DNA of 64,000 nucleotides from Alviniconcha marisindica (Eukaryota > Mollusca > Gastropoda > Provannidae), in assembly GCA_018857735.1 (NCBI GenBank), contig JABMCL010000188.1, positions 1,417,501-1,481,500 of the forward strand. The letters run 5' to 3'. Under the pieces are notes generated by a model. That model was given only the letters and a program-made list of their open reading frames with translations. It had not been told where the DNA came from and searched no databases. Both the position numbers and the translations under genes were made by a program. This document shows positions 49,801-58,499 of the stretch, piece by piece (the stretch's first letter is position 1; every line of letters begins with the position of its first letter).

Positions 49801-52800
49801 ATAAGTTTCTTTCTCAGTTTTAATCGTTTTTAACCATTTAACTGTTGTTTAAGTGTCATTTTGTAGCTTGATCAAGGGGATTTCCCTGAAAATTTGCATA
49901 CTGTGTGTCCGTGTCATAATAAATAAGCGTTCTTTTGAACCTTTTTGTGTTTGGATCAAGCTTTGTCTTAGTTGGAGGAGGAGTTGTTAAGTAATAAGTA
50001 TGTGAAGAATAAGACAAAAGCAGAAAGAAAAAAAAATTGAAGAGTTTTTGAAGAATGGTCCGTCTTCCATCACTTACTCTGCTTGCATTTTACTCATACA
50101 GAGTAACAGTTCATTAACTGTAACATCATTATTTGGATCTTTCAATTTCCATCATTTTGGTGTGTTGACTTCATTCTTGTTGGTGTTATGTCTGAGCTTC
50201 ATTTATTTAGTCAATTGTCCTCATTCACTGTGGTCTGTTGTCTCCATTTATTTTGGTCCGTTGACCTCGTTCACTTTGGTCTGTTGTCGTCATTCGTTTC
50301 GGTTGACTTTGGTCTGTTGTCGTCATTCCTTTTGGTCCATTGACCTTGTTCACTTTGGTCTGTTGTCGTCATTCATTTCAGTCAGTTGACATCATTCACA
50401 GTGTCTTCATTCTTTGTGGTCTGTTCTTTTGATTTATTCTGGTCTATTGACATTCTCTTTGGTCTGTAGTCTTCATTTTGGTCTTGGCTTCATTTGCTGT
50501 GGTTCAGTGATTGCACTAGACATTTTCAAGCCGTTGTGACATCTATAAGGTGGGAAAAGTGGTTTGTGGAATCTGGTCGGTCACTGTGACCTGTCAGATA
50601 CACTGCTGTCTGTACTGCTACTGGTAAACGGAAGTGGTTCATGGAATCTGGTCGGTCACTGTAACCGGTCAGATAGACCGCTGTCTGTACTGCTACTGGT
50701 AAATGCCCTGCTCCCTTTCCTGTTGAGAGCACATGCCACATGCACTCTATCAGTGCTGTGATAAAAAAGATAAAAAAAATAAAGAAAATAACGGCCAGTA
50801 CATCCGACCTGGTATGTATGCTGAACTTAACTGGTAAATTATTGATTAATGCAAAGCCTGATCGTATGGAATCATTTTGGTCTATTGACTTAATTCTCTG
50901 TGGTTTGTTGCCTTCATTCATTTTGGTCTGTCTTAATATACTTTTTGGTCTGTTGGCCTCGTTCACTTTGGTCTATTGACTCTCTGGTCTGTTACTGTCA
51001 TTCATTTTGGTCTGTTGACCTCTTAAACTTGAGTCTGTTGTTTTCCTTCATGATGCTCTATTTACCTATTCATTTTAGTTTATTGTCTTCGTTTTGGTTT
51101 GTGCACTTCCTTCTCTTTGGTCTGTTGACCTCATTATTGTTAGTTAAACTCTGTTGTCTTCATTCATTTTGATCTATTGATCTCATTCATTAGCCATTTT
51201 TAGCTGTTTTTTAAATGATTTTTTATTGACATTGCGCTTGAATTGTAGCTAAGGCAGCAGTTTTTCATCATTGACATTGTGGCATTTGAATTGTAGCTAA
51301 AGGGAGTTTTTCATCATTGACATTGTGGCATTTGAATTGTAGCTAAAGGGAGTTTTTCATCATTGACATTGTGGCATTTGAATTGTAGCTAAAGGGAGTT
51401 TTTCATCATTGACATTGTGGCATTTGAATTGTAGCTAAGGGGAGTTTTTCATCATCAGGGTTTCTACATAAATCCGGACATCTTTGGGTGAAATTCCTGT
51501 GTCTGGCTCGCTCTTTTTGCCATCCATGCTGCAAGCACTGCAGTGGAAAAGTGGCCAAATTCTGTCGGGCTTTCTGTCATTGTTGTAGTTAGACATGAAC
51601 ACAAACAGTAAGTGCACACGTCTTTACTGACTTGCCAAGGGCCAGTTAGACATGAACACAAACAGTAAGTGCACACATCTTTACTGACTTGCCAAGCGGC
51701 ATTTAGACATGAACACAAACAGTAAGTGCACACGTCTTTTACTGACTTGCCAAGGGCCAGTTAGACATGAACACAAACAGTAAGTGCACACGTCTTTTAC
51801 TGACTTGCCAAGGGGCAGTTAGACATGAACACAAACAGTAAGAGCACACATCTTTACTGACTTGCCAAGCGGCATTTAGACATGAACACAAACAGTAAGT
51901 GCACACGTCTTTACTGACTTGCAGGGGCATTGACATGAACACAAACAGTAAGTGCACACCTTTGCTTGCAGGCATTAGACATGAACACAAACAGTAAGTG
52001 CACACATTTTACTGACTTGCCAAGGGGCAGTTAGACATGAACACAAACAGTAAGTGCACACATTTTACTGACTTGTCAAGGGGAAGTTAGACATGAACAC
52101 AAACAGTAAGTGCACACGTCTTTACTGACTTGCCAAGGGGAAGTTAGACATGAACACAAACAGTAAGTGCACACGCCTTTTGTTGGCTTGCCAGGGGGCA
52201 GTTAGACCTGAACACACAAACAGTAAGTGCACACGTCTTTTGTTGGCTTGCCAGCGGGCAGTTAGACCTGAACACAAACAGTAAGTGCACACGTCTTTTG
52301 TTGGATTGCCAAGGGGCAGTTAGACATGAACACAAACAGTAAGTGCACACGTCTTTTACTGACTTGCCAAGGGGCATTTAGACATGAACACAAACAGTAA
52401 GTGCACAGTTTTACTGACTTGCCAAGGGGCATTTAGACATGAACACAAACAGTAAGTGCACACGTCTTTTACTGACTTGCCAAGGGGCAGTTAGAAATGA
52501 ACACAAACAGTAAGTGCACACGTGTTTTACTGACTTGCCAAGGGGCATTTAGACATGAACACAAACAGTAAGTGCACACATCTTTACTGACTTGCCAAAG
52601 GGCAGTTAGACATGAACACAAACAGTAAGTGCACACGTCTTTTACTGACTTGCCAAGGGGCAGTTAGACATGAACACAAACAGTAAGTGCACACGTCTTT
52701 TACTGACTTGCCAAGCGGCATTTAGACATGAACACAAACAGTAAGTGCACGCGTCTTTACTGACTTGCCAAGGGGCAGTTAGACATGAACACAAACAGTA

Positions 52801-53332
52801 AGTGCACACGTCTTTTACTGACTTGCCAAGGGGCAGTTAGACATGAACACAAACAGTAAGTGCACACGTCTTTTACTGACTTGCCAGGGGGCAGTTAGAC
52901 ATGAACACAAACAGTAAGTGCACACTTCTTTACTGACTTGCCAAGGGGCAGTGGTGCTGCAAAACAATTCCTGTTTAAAACAACAACATTTTCAGTGTGG
53001 CTCTAAGGCACAGTCATTGAAGTGAACCTTTTTAGATGTCTGCAGCTCAGGTTGCTGGAGTAGTCCACCCAAAACACATGCCAGATATAATGTGTCTTGA
53101 TTATTGATAAAGAGAGAAAATGAGTCGTGCTGTGTAAAAAGCTAGCCTGGACGGTGATGGAGGACGTGCTGGCTACTGACCTTGACATTTGTGTGCAGTG
53201 TGGGTGGCAACCAGCACAGGCGGCGGCGGTGGTGACAGCGGCAGCGGTGGAACGACGACGAAGGCACCAGCCATCTCCGACGGTGGCACCGGCTCAGGCT
53301 CGGGGGGAGGGGATAAAGGAGGACAACAATGA
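21672..53332 (+). CDS. synaptobrevin / VAMP (vesicle R-SNARE), alternatively spliced (span)
   Basis: Synaptobrevin is the vesicle R-SNARE that zips with syntaxin and SNAP-25 to drive membrane fusion. The common exons are 21672-21673, 28667-28708, 36029-36107, 36820-36898 and 37614-37693 (94 residues). The product has a Pro/Gly-rich head (about 1-28), a SNARE motif (about 30-88) with the zero-layer Arg at 56, the Q-F pair at 76-77, the juxtamembrane [10 protein letters not shown], and Cys93 as a possible acylation site. Residue numbers match mammalian VAMP2. One of two 52-nt transmembrane exons (38750-38801 or 40277-40328) is then used, then one of two terminal exons (45398-45417 or 53199-53332). 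The predicted proteins are 117 or 155 residues. The ends resemble invertebrate neuronal synaptobrevins: a short W-A tail as in nematodes, or a long Gly/Ser tail as in insects. Isoform use is inferred from splice sites and phase, not from transcripts. Confidence 0.9.
23216..23510. mobile_element. foldback element in synaptobrevin intron 1
   Basis: Left arm 23216-23362 and right arm 23372-23510 are imperfect reverse complements. Shared blocks are ATTACCATTTTTGCAACA, GTTACTTTTGCTT, TTCCATTGGAACA and CAATTCCACAGTGAT. The loop is very short. Confidence 0.75.
23681..23778 (+). repeat. two-copy 49 bp tandem repeat
   Basis: GCTGCACTCAGACGTGTTCT through GTGATGTGTAAGACT is repeated with two changes. 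Confidence 0.9.
27615..27677. repeat. perfect-arm hairpin
   Basis: CAGACCACAATGAGGAATGG and its exact reverse complement are separated by about 20 bp that include a C8 run. Confidence 0.9.
28667..28708 (+). CDS. synaptobrevin exon 2
   Basis: The acceptor is TTTGCAAAG. The first base, G, completes the start codon. The exon encodes [13 protein letters not shown] and two bases of the next Pro codon. Donor CC/GTAAGT. This is the disordered N-terminal head of the protein. Confidence 0.8.
29635..29765 (+). repeat. three-copy 45 bp tandem repeat
   Basis: GATTGTATTTGATGTTTGAA, a short variable stretch, CATTTGATG and a TATGAC end, three times with small indels. Confidence 0.8.
29967..30022. repeat. 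(GT)n microsatellite
   Basis: GT units with short interruptions. A His/Thr open frame on the minus strand is an artefact. Confidence 0.95.
31127..31410 (-). pseudogene. coding-like relic, unknown family
   Basis: The minus-strand frame reads [15 protein letters not shown], then [37 protein letters not shown] and a tail ending NKNAFG. It has a mixed charged composition unlike simple repeats, and it is closed by a stop. A possible 3' splice site (CATCAG) precedes it. I do not recognise the family. It could be part of a transposon, an antisense gene in the intron, or chance. Confidence 0.25.
32742..33146. mobile_element. 405 bp MITE with 8 bp target-site duplication (hAT-like)
   Basis: TGTATTGT occurs immediately on both sides (32734-32741 and 33147-33154). 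The left end reads CACTCCGAGCACCGCTTTCC and the right end, reverse-complemented, reads AACTCCACGCACCGGCTTAC. An 8 bp duplication with terminal inverted repeats fits the hAT superfamily. There is no transposase frame. Confidence 0.8.
33690..34320 (+). repeat. dispersed repeat C, copy 2
   Basis: Matches 11085-11710 over most of its length (GGGGATGTCCGATTCTCTCT, TTTGATTCCCCATTCC, AGGAGATGATAG, TTTCTGTCCATTCC, TGATACCAGCA). Confidence 0.75.
34970..35166 (-). pseudogene. acidic coding-like relic, unknown
   Basis: Minus-strand frame from an ATG at 35166: [20 protein letters not shown], then an acidic stretch with [11 protein letters not shown] and VDSGEEFVP. After about 60 codons it runs into AT-rich sequence that does not look coded. 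Acidic heads of this kind are common in transposase-derived proteins such as piggyBac types, but no catalytic domain follows, so this is only a suggestion. Confidence 0.25.
36029..36107 (+). CDS. synaptobrevin exon 3
   Basis: Acceptor GTGTTGCAG, donor GAG/GTGAGA. It encodes residues 16-41: [14 protein letters not shown], then [12 protein letters not shown], the first heptads of the SNARE motif. The exon ends at a codon boundary. Confidence 0.93.
36446..36497 (-). repeat. short SINE-like repeat D, reverse copy
   Basis: Reads CCCGGATGTAACCCTGTGCG then GTTGACTGGGC, the reverse complement of the repeat at 39167. Confidence 0.6.
36820..36898 (+). CDS. synaptobrevin exon 4
   Basis: Acceptor GGTTTCAG, donor G/GTTAGT. 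It encodes residues 42-67, [17 protein letters not shown] then KISELDDRA. Arg56 is the ionic zero-layer residue of the SNARE bundle. It leaves after codon base 1. Confidence 0.95.
36899..37613 (+). other. synaptobrevin intron 4
   Basis: No repeat structure of note. A 130-codon open frame at 37112-37504 lies here but shows no recognisable domain. Confidence 0.6.
37614..37693 (+). CDS. synaptobrevin exon 5
   Basis: Acceptor CCTTTCAG, donor AAG/GTAGGC. It encodes Asp68 (completed) to Lys94: [15 protein letters not shown] then [12 protein letters not shown]. This covers the last SNARE heptads, the conserved Gln76-Phe77 pair and the aromatic-basic juxtamembrane segment. Ends at a codon boundary. 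Confidence 0.95.
37802..37817. repeat. G-rich tract
   Basis: GTGGGG followed by about 15 G, in intron 5. Confidence 0.9.
38750..38801 (+). CDS. synaptobrevin exon 6a (transmembrane segment, version 1)
   Basis: Acceptor CTTCTCAG, donor G/GTGAGT. 52 nt: 17 codons ([17 protein letters not shown]) plus one base. Every residue after the first two is hydrophobic or Gly, forming the transmembrane anchor. MMII directly after the juxtamembrane Lys is the canonical synaptobrevin anchor start. If the donor were ignored, the frame would stop after G-E. Confidence 0.88.
39167..39228 (+). repeat. short SINE-like repeat D
   Basis: AAGTAAGTAAGTAAATTGGT, then GTTTGACGCCCAGTCAACCA and GTGCGGTTATATCAGGGC. Lies between the two transmembrane exons. 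Confidence 0.65.
39690..39880 (+). mobile_element. half copy of foldback family F
   Basis: Similar to the left arm of 49523-49958 (GGTTCAAAAGAATGC, CATGCAAATGTTCAGG, AATCCCCTTTATCAAGC, TTTAAACAACAGTTAAA, TTTTGGTTGA). Confidence 0.65.
40277..40328 (+). CDS. synaptobrevin exon 6b (transmembrane segment, version 2)
   Basis: Acceptor TTCAACAG, donor G/GTAAGT. Also exactly 52 nt: 17 codons ([17 protein letters not shown]) plus one base. It has the same phase in and out as 38750-38801 and the same hydrophobic pattern, so it can replace that exon. Using both would shift the frame, so the pair must be mutually exclusive in a functional mRNA. Confidence 0.85.
40677..40707. repeat. (GC)n-(GT)n tract
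   Basis: About 30 bp of alternating GC then GT. Possible Z-DNA. Confidence 0.8.
40842..41018 (+). repeat. two-copy 86 bp tandem repeat
   Basis: CATCTACACCCCTGTCTTTG through GTCCCTGTGACATTTCC is repeated at 86 bp spacing with almost no differences. Confidence 0.92.
41020..42890 (+). other. synaptobrevin intronic sequence, no other gene
   Basis: AT-rich, with several A or T homopolymers, a C-rich run near 41431-41440, and a poly-G tract near 42018-42030. Confidence 0.5.
42892..43045 (+). repeat. four-copy 40 bp degenerate tandem repeat
   Basis: CATCTAGACTTCTCTTAAAT followed by GTCACAGTTGCATCACAGTA, four times with indels. Confidence 0.85.
43078..43300 (+). mobile_element. half copy of foldback family F
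   Basis: Similar to the left arm of 49523-49958, from ATCCAAACACAAGAAGGTTC to TTGGAAGATTGTTGGCAT. Confidence 0.75.
43301..45397 (+). other. synaptobrevin intronic sequence upstream of terminal exon 7a
   Basis: No recognised gene. A candidate acceptor at about 44225 (CTATGTGCAG) would give a nine-residue tail, but it lacks the conserved Trp and is judged less likely than 45398. Confidence 0.45.
45398..45417 (+). CDS. synaptobrevin exon 7a (short terminal exon)
   Basis: A long pyrimidine-rich tract (45340-45392) precedes CTGCCAG. Joined to the last base of exon 6a or 6b, it reads V-W-A-T-S-G and TAA. A few residues beginning with Trp after the anchor is the usual end of short invertebrate synaptobrevins, and the total (117 residues) is typical of the family. 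There is no transcript evidence, so the call rests on acceptor quality, frame and the V-W start it shares with the long terminal exon. Confidence 0.65.
45418..46792 (+). other. possible exon 7a 3' UTR and intronic sequence
   Basis: AAATAAAAAG near 46430 could serve as a poly(A) signal for transcripts ending with exon 7a. A C-rich tract lies at about 46243-46271. No other gene was recognised. Confidence 0.35.
46793..46922. repeat. (GT)n microsatellite, compound
   Basis: Three GT blocks separated by CCAAG and CAAGTGTGGGTGTATATA. Cys/Val and His/Thr frames here are artefacts. Confidence 0.96.
47000..49520 (+). other. synaptobrevin intronic sequence before the foldback element
   Basis: Contains GT/GC-rich tracts at about 47758-47818 and 48570-48640. 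No gene was recognised. Confidence 0.5.
49523..49958. mobile_element. 436 bp foldback element, family F (full copy)
   Basis: The left arm (49523-49735) and right arm (49745-49958) are reverse complements over about 200 bases with few mismatches. The ends read GATCCAAACACAAA and TTTTGTGTTTGGATC, and the centre CATGTCATGACATCAGTGTC. Half copies lie at 5833, 39690 and 43078. No coding capacity. Confidence 0.9.
50150..51190 (+). repeat. degenerate 22-24 bp repeats plus a two-copy 75 bp repeat
   Basis: Many diverged copies of TTCATTTTGGTCTGTTGACC in two blocks (about 50150-50480 and 50870-51190). Between them (50560-50705) is a tandem pair containing GGAATCTGGTCGGTCACTGT and CTGTCTGTACTGCTACTGGT. 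Confidence 0.8.
51217..51456 (+). repeat. five-copy 46 bp tandem repeat
   Basis: CATTGACATTGTGGCATTTG then AATTGTAGCTAAAGGGAGTT and TTTCAT. The inner copies are almost identical. Confidence 0.93.
51590..52953 (+). repeat. minisatellite, 57 bp unit, about 24 copies, each with GTAAGT
   Basis: The unit is TTAGACATGAACACAAACAG, then TAAGTGCACACGTCTTTACT, then GACTTGCCAAGGGGCAG. About 24 copies with 0-5 changes each. A 57 bp unit is divisible by three, so the minus strand stays open for long stretches and translates to Cys-rich repeats. I consider those frames non-genic. The array ends about 250 bp before the alternative terminal exon 7b. Confidence 0.95.
53199..53332 (+). CDS. synaptobrevin exon 7b (long Gly/Ser-rich terminal exon)
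   Basis: Acceptor TTTGTGTGCAG. In the phase set by exon 6a or 6b it reads V-W-V-A-T-S-T followed by [17 protein letters not shown], then [13 protein letters not shown] and DKGGQQ, then TGA. This is a 44-residue tail on the lumenal (vesicle interior or extracellular) side. Insect neuronal synaptobrevin also carries a Gly/Ser-rich extension beginning V-W, which supports the call. A run of this length, open only in the expected phase, GC-rich in an AT-rich intron and preceded by a consensus acceptor, is unlikely by chance. The isoform would have 155 residues. Confidence 0.85.
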
Positions 53333-56195
53333 TCAGCTGCCTCCACCTGCCTAGCCACTGAGAATACACCACGGCTGGAGTTGTTTTTTTTTTTAATGTT
53401 TTAAATCTTTGGGTTCTTAGCTCAGGCCGTGATGCAAGAGAGAAGGACAAGGCCACACGTCAGGTGTTATTGACGCTCATCCGACTGGGTGGGGCGGAGC
53501 CCACGGGGGGGCTCTTTAGTAGAGAAGTTACAGTCGAGGAATGAAGTTAGATCTTGTCAGGGGAACCAGAGAATAGAAAATTGCTAACTTGTGGCAGTCT
53601 TTTTATCTCCTTTAATTTTTTTTTAATTTTTTTTTTAAATATTAAATCTCTGGATCTCAGATGGAGAGGTATTTGAATCAGGTATGTTTAGCCTTGGGCA
53701 TCAAACAATCCTTATAAACAAGAAATGAACCTGAACACACAGGTGATTTGATAAAAAGTAAAAGACTCCAGAAATCTGTGAACCACAAACTGGTCCACAA
53801 AATATACAAGTTTGATTCGAGTCCTTTTTGTTGCTGTAGTACTTTGAAACTTGCTGTATGAAAATGTAGGATGTTGCTTCTTCTTAGGATGAGCAGCCGC
53901 ACAAGAGGTTTAGGCACATTTTGAACGAAAGCTACAAGTCTTGAGCTTCATGTGGGTCCCCAGTCTGGAGTCCAGTCACATCTTACAGACAATTTCTTCT
54001 CTGCCATGGGTTGTGTCTGTCCTCATCAACTGCGTTATTTTGTTGATTTTTGTCTGGTTTTTGTATGGATCGTCAAAATGGAAGATTTTTACTCCGTTTT
54101 GTTTGCTTAGACCTGTGAACTGTTGTTGCAGGTGCAACTCCTCCACGCTCCAAATCCTCTTTGAAAATCCAGCACGCACATAGTAGAATGAAAGTAATGT
54201 TTCTGTTACAATAAGACCAATGTAAACAACAACAACACAACCTACTAAAACGGAAAGAGCAGTGTTTCTGTTTTGTTCTTGTTGATGTCTGTGTTTTGTC
54301 AGAGCAAAAGGGTGGATGGTGGAAATGCTAGTTGGTACAGATAGCGTTTACACCACCGACCCAGCTCCTGGCAGACACTGTCCCTGTCACTTGACCGCTT
54401 CGCCCACCGCATGCCCTGTCTTGATGCACTGCTGGTGGGCCAGAGCTTGCCGATTACAATTTCGACTAGTCTGACCAGAAGTCAGCAATGGGCCGTTTCT
54501 GACCCCCCACCCCCACCCCCTCCACACAGCAAACCCTCACTTCAGTACAGCTAGTCCATAGATACGAAGCCAATATGGAGTCTTTATTTTGTATGTGATC
54601 AAGAAAGGGATTTTTGAGTGGATAGACCAAAAACAAAAAAAGTGGATTTTTTGTGGTTTTCTGGTTCTAGTGCTGAAAATGTCGCCAAGACAGTTGGGGC
54701 ACTGGATGTAGACACATTTATATAGAAATTCGAGTTTCCTGTAAAGTAACTGTTGGTGTAAGTAACCACTGATGTGAATAACCAGTGACTTCTGTTGTAT
54801 TCGTAATTAAACTGTGAGAGGTATTAAGGTTTTTGTTTTCCAAGCATTTCTGATTCCTGCTCCGTGTCAGCTTCTGGAGCTAAAATGAGCATGGTGGATT
54901 TCAACTGTTGTAATGCATTGGATTTCAAGTGTAATACATTCACTGTCTTGACGCTGTTATGTGTACATTGTTTAACCCACATTTCTTTGGGATTTTGTTG
55001 TTGTTAATTAAACCCATTGTTTCAGTTTGTGATTGTCATTACCGATGATGTAAAATTATGACAAACTGTGCACTTCTGGCACTTCTCGTGATATTTCTGT
55101 TGACAAATGTATATGTGTAGTTTGACTTGTGTACACATCATATCTGTTCTTTAGCTGGTTGGTTTCCTCTATTCCACGTGAAATGTGAGATGTATAAATG
55201 TGCAATATTAAGGTAGAGATTGAAATGTGAGTGTCGAGTCACCAGAGTAGATGGGAGCGTTTCTGTCCGTGTCCAACAGTTCTTCTTTTTTAGCATGCAC
55301 TAAGAGTTGCTTTGGGTTCAGCAGTGAAAGTGGAAGTGGGAAGGGTGAAGCAGCTAGCATTATGACCTCACCGTGACTGCTAAAGACATTCCATGGTAGG
55401 GCCTGCCACAAAATGCTTGTAAAAGATGCAGTCGCTTTGTTTCTTCTCTCTTTAGTCATCCCAGCATTGTTGGTGCAGTTGATATCAATAATGGCGAGTT
55501 GTTTATGGACGACAAAGCACCTCAATAAAAAAAAATCTTCAGAAAAGATACGCACAGAAAAGTGTTTTGTCTGTTGACGTGATCCCGAAGCCAGTGGCAT
55601 TATCGAAGGCTGCTGTTTTGAATCAACCTGGCACCCTTTTTTTTCACCCCAGCTTGCTTTGTGTTGGTAAGAAACTGCACAGTCTTTGCTACTTGATCTG
55701 CAGTCTTTATGTGCACGTGGTTATGTTTTGTGAGCACACTGGGTGTACTTTTTGTTTGTGTCCAAAATGTTATGGCAAGGATTTTGTGTTATGTTACTTT
55801 CTTCTGTTGATTGAATGGTTCATCTTGAGTGTGCCTGTGGGAGTTTCATACATAGATATGTATATATATACACACACCACAACAGAGCTTGTTGTCAGCT
55901 GTGTGTTTACATTCTTCATGTGTCATTTGTGAACGCACAGGCAGTAGTGTGAAGTTTACATCAAAGGAAGGCTGTGACGGAAGAAGCTGGAGGTGCCTCA
56001 GAGATGTAACGTTTGTTATTGTGATCACTGTGTGCTAGTGTGTCATGTTGATGACTGTCAAGGGAAGGACACCTTGTTTTGCACATTACATTACAGGCTG
56101 TTCAGATCGGCTAAACTTCGTCACTGATGCTGGGAAGCATATTTGATCACAATGGTTACATGCTAGCTCTCCCTTTTAAATTCCTATCCATGTGG
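53333..56195 (+). other. probable exon 7b 3' UTR and downstream sequence
   Basis: No further coding sequence was recognised. The 3' UTR end cannot be fixed; AATAAA hexamers occur farther downstream, near 56588 and 57803. A T-rich stretch (53610-53645) and a C-rich stretch (54504-54525) are present. Confidence 0.35.
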
Positions 56196-56199
56196 CGTG

Positions 56200-56333
56200 A
56201 CAGCAGATCTGAACTCCCAGATGTAGTCTGCGTGAAACGTCAGGACAGCAGATCTGAACTCCCAGATGTAGTCTGCGTGAAACGTCAGGACAGCAGATCT
56301 GAACTCCCAGATGTAGTCTGCGTGAAACGTCAG
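56200..56333 (+). repeat. three-copy 45 bp tandem repeat
   Basis: GACAGCAGATCTGAACTCCC then AGATGTAGTCTGCGTGAAAC and GTCAG. Copies are essentially identical. The 45 bp unit keeps frames open on both strands. Confidence 0.95.
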
Positions 56334-57459
56334 GAGCGCACAGCCATTCTCAGTAAGCTTGTCAAACACCCTGCAGCCTTTGTGTCACGTTTTGGTAATG
56401 GAGGTTGCTGAAATGCCTCAAGTGCATGTTTTCTGAGAGGGCAACATGACTGTTTTTATTCAGTCCTGTTGCCCGTTGCTGGGCAGCTGCTTGCAAGCAC
56501 TGTGTGCTGTGGGAAGGCAGCATGTTGGCCACGATGTTTGCTAAGCTAAAGAGTGAACACTCCCAAATTTTTGTCAGCTGGCTTCAGAATAAAGAGCTTT
56601 ACGCATGTGCCACATTGCCAAGGTGACACTAGCAACACTGCGTAAGCACCTGACCGCAGTATGAAGGTTGCCCTGAATTGCAGAGAAATGGTAGCAGAAG
56701 AAGAAGAAGAAGGCAAGCCAGTCATCTCTGAGCTTCTTTGTCATTCCCACAATGTTTCTAGAGCGAGGCTTTTGTTCATTTGAATCTCGGTTTTCTCATT
56801 TTCTTGAGTGTTACTGGACAAGCTTGTTGTAAAACTTTAGCATCAGGTGTGCATTTCTTCTCCAGACCCATACCAAACTTCAGCTGTACATTTCTGGTCA
56901 TTTACTCCACCATGTAGCATGTGAGAGCAGGTCTTCAGCGAAGCGTACAACTACATAATGAGAATTTCATGCGTAAATGGTCAAATCTACAGGTACACCA
57001 CACATTTTGCTTGGATACTTGCAGACAACTACAGCTGTGTTCTTCTGTCCACCAGCCACAGTGACGAACAGTTACCAAAGCATGTTTTGTGGGCCTGTAG
57101 TTTGACTGCATAGGATTGTAATGACCCTTTCCTTTAGGTACATCTCTTTCTTTTTATTTAGCTGGTAGCTGCGTGTTGTAGGGTGAGCCGCCTTTAGTGT
57201 GGGACTGTTCTTTTGTCCTAGCTTAATTTATTACTTCTTGCTGTGTGTGTGCCAACGATGTGACGCCCCCATTAATTACTGCAGTTACATTGTCACCACT
57301 ATTCACTGTACTTGACCATCATTTGTAAATTGTCATTGTATGGAATATAAGGTCAACTAGGATCGTTGTCTGTGCTTGTGTAGTGTGTGCAGATTGAGTG
57401 TGTGCGTGTGCATGCCAGCAGAGAGTCAAAAAGTCAACGTTGTATGTTATTTCATGGCC

Positions 57460-57600
57460 TCAAAATCCATTGTTTCTCTCTTCATGCCCCAAAATGCATT
57501 GGTTCTCTTTTCAGCCAGAAATGCATCAGTTCTCTCTATGCCAAAAATGCATTGGTTCTTTCATGCCAGAAATGCATCAGTTCTTTTCATGCCAAATGCA
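57460..57600 (+). repeat. 27 bp degenerate tandem repeat, about five copies
   Basis: CATGCCAAAAATGCATTGGT followed by TCTCTTT, with variants AGAAATGCATCAG and CCAAAATGCATTGG. Confidence 0.85.
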
Positions 57601-57921
57601 ATATAGTCACAGTAGCTGCTGTCTCCCTTGCGATGCATCAGTGGGGTTGACGTGCATGTAGCAACTTCTCACAGTGGTCTAAAATCAACACACTGCAATT
57701 TCCCACGCATATGCAAACAAATCACACCCACATGAAGGGGAATCCTTCCTGCGTCATCTGACATTGTTTTACAAATTTTACACATTTTTAGATTGATTTT
57801 CCAAAAATAAACTGACCAACCCCAGATTTTGTCTCACTGCTTGCCGAAATGAGCGGAACTCTCTCTTCTGCGATGGCAAAATGGCAGACTTAGCTTTCAG
57901 GCTTTAAAAGTGATCCTGTAG

Positions 57922-58185
57922 CCTGGTTCAGACGATGAATTAGAAGTCAATCACTATGAAAGTAGCAATGAAAGTGTAGAAGATGAGGATTTTGCTGAAG
58001 ATGTGCCCAAAATCGATGGCAATCCAGAGCATGAGACCCATAAAGACGGCGAAATGAACGACAAACCTGGCGCCAATGATGGAGGTGAAGAAAACTTTTT
58101 TGTTTACATTTTTAAAGCTCCCAAAAGACATAAAGCAATGCTGCTATCAAACAAGAAAATGTCAGTAAAAGAGAGGAAACCCTAA
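57922..58185 (+). pseudogene. acidic coding-like relic, unknown
   Basis: An open frame of about 87 codons starting after a stop: GSDDELEVNHYESSNESVED, then EDFAEDVPKIDGN, a stretch rich in Glu/Asp/Lys/Asn, and a basic end (KAPKRHKAMLL). The composition is like a disordered acidic head and not like the flanking AT-rich DNA. There is no ATG near the start in frame and no recognised domain. It could be a relic of a transposase or a retrogene, or an exon of an unseen gene. Confidence 0.3.
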
Positions 58186-58499
58186 TCTTTTATCAGCGCC
58201 AAATGTCGTGTTTATGTATTGCTTTTACATTAGTTGGCGATTTTTTGAAAACGGGTGATTTTGGCAAAATTTAGGTGTTACTGCCTTATGCTGGCTGCAG
58301 TGTATATCTACGCGGACTGGTAGATGTGTTGAATGAGTTAAACTGGTATGAAAGAGAAAGCTTGATGCAGGCCATGAATATCTCTGCAGAAAACACACAC
58401 ACACCAAACCGACTGTAATAAAAACGGCACTGACAAACCATTCCACACCTGCAGACATTCTCACACCTTGGCAACAGGATCCATAAAGCATTGATACAC

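Noticed and set aside
51464..52377. Long minus-strand Cys-rich repeat proteins
   Set aside because: They are translations of the 57 bp minisatellite, whose unit is divisible by three, so the frame stays open automatically.
51590..52953. CRISPR-like array of regularly spaced repeats
   Set aside because: Whole units repeat, with no unique spacers, and the setting is a eukaryotic intron. It is a minisatellite.
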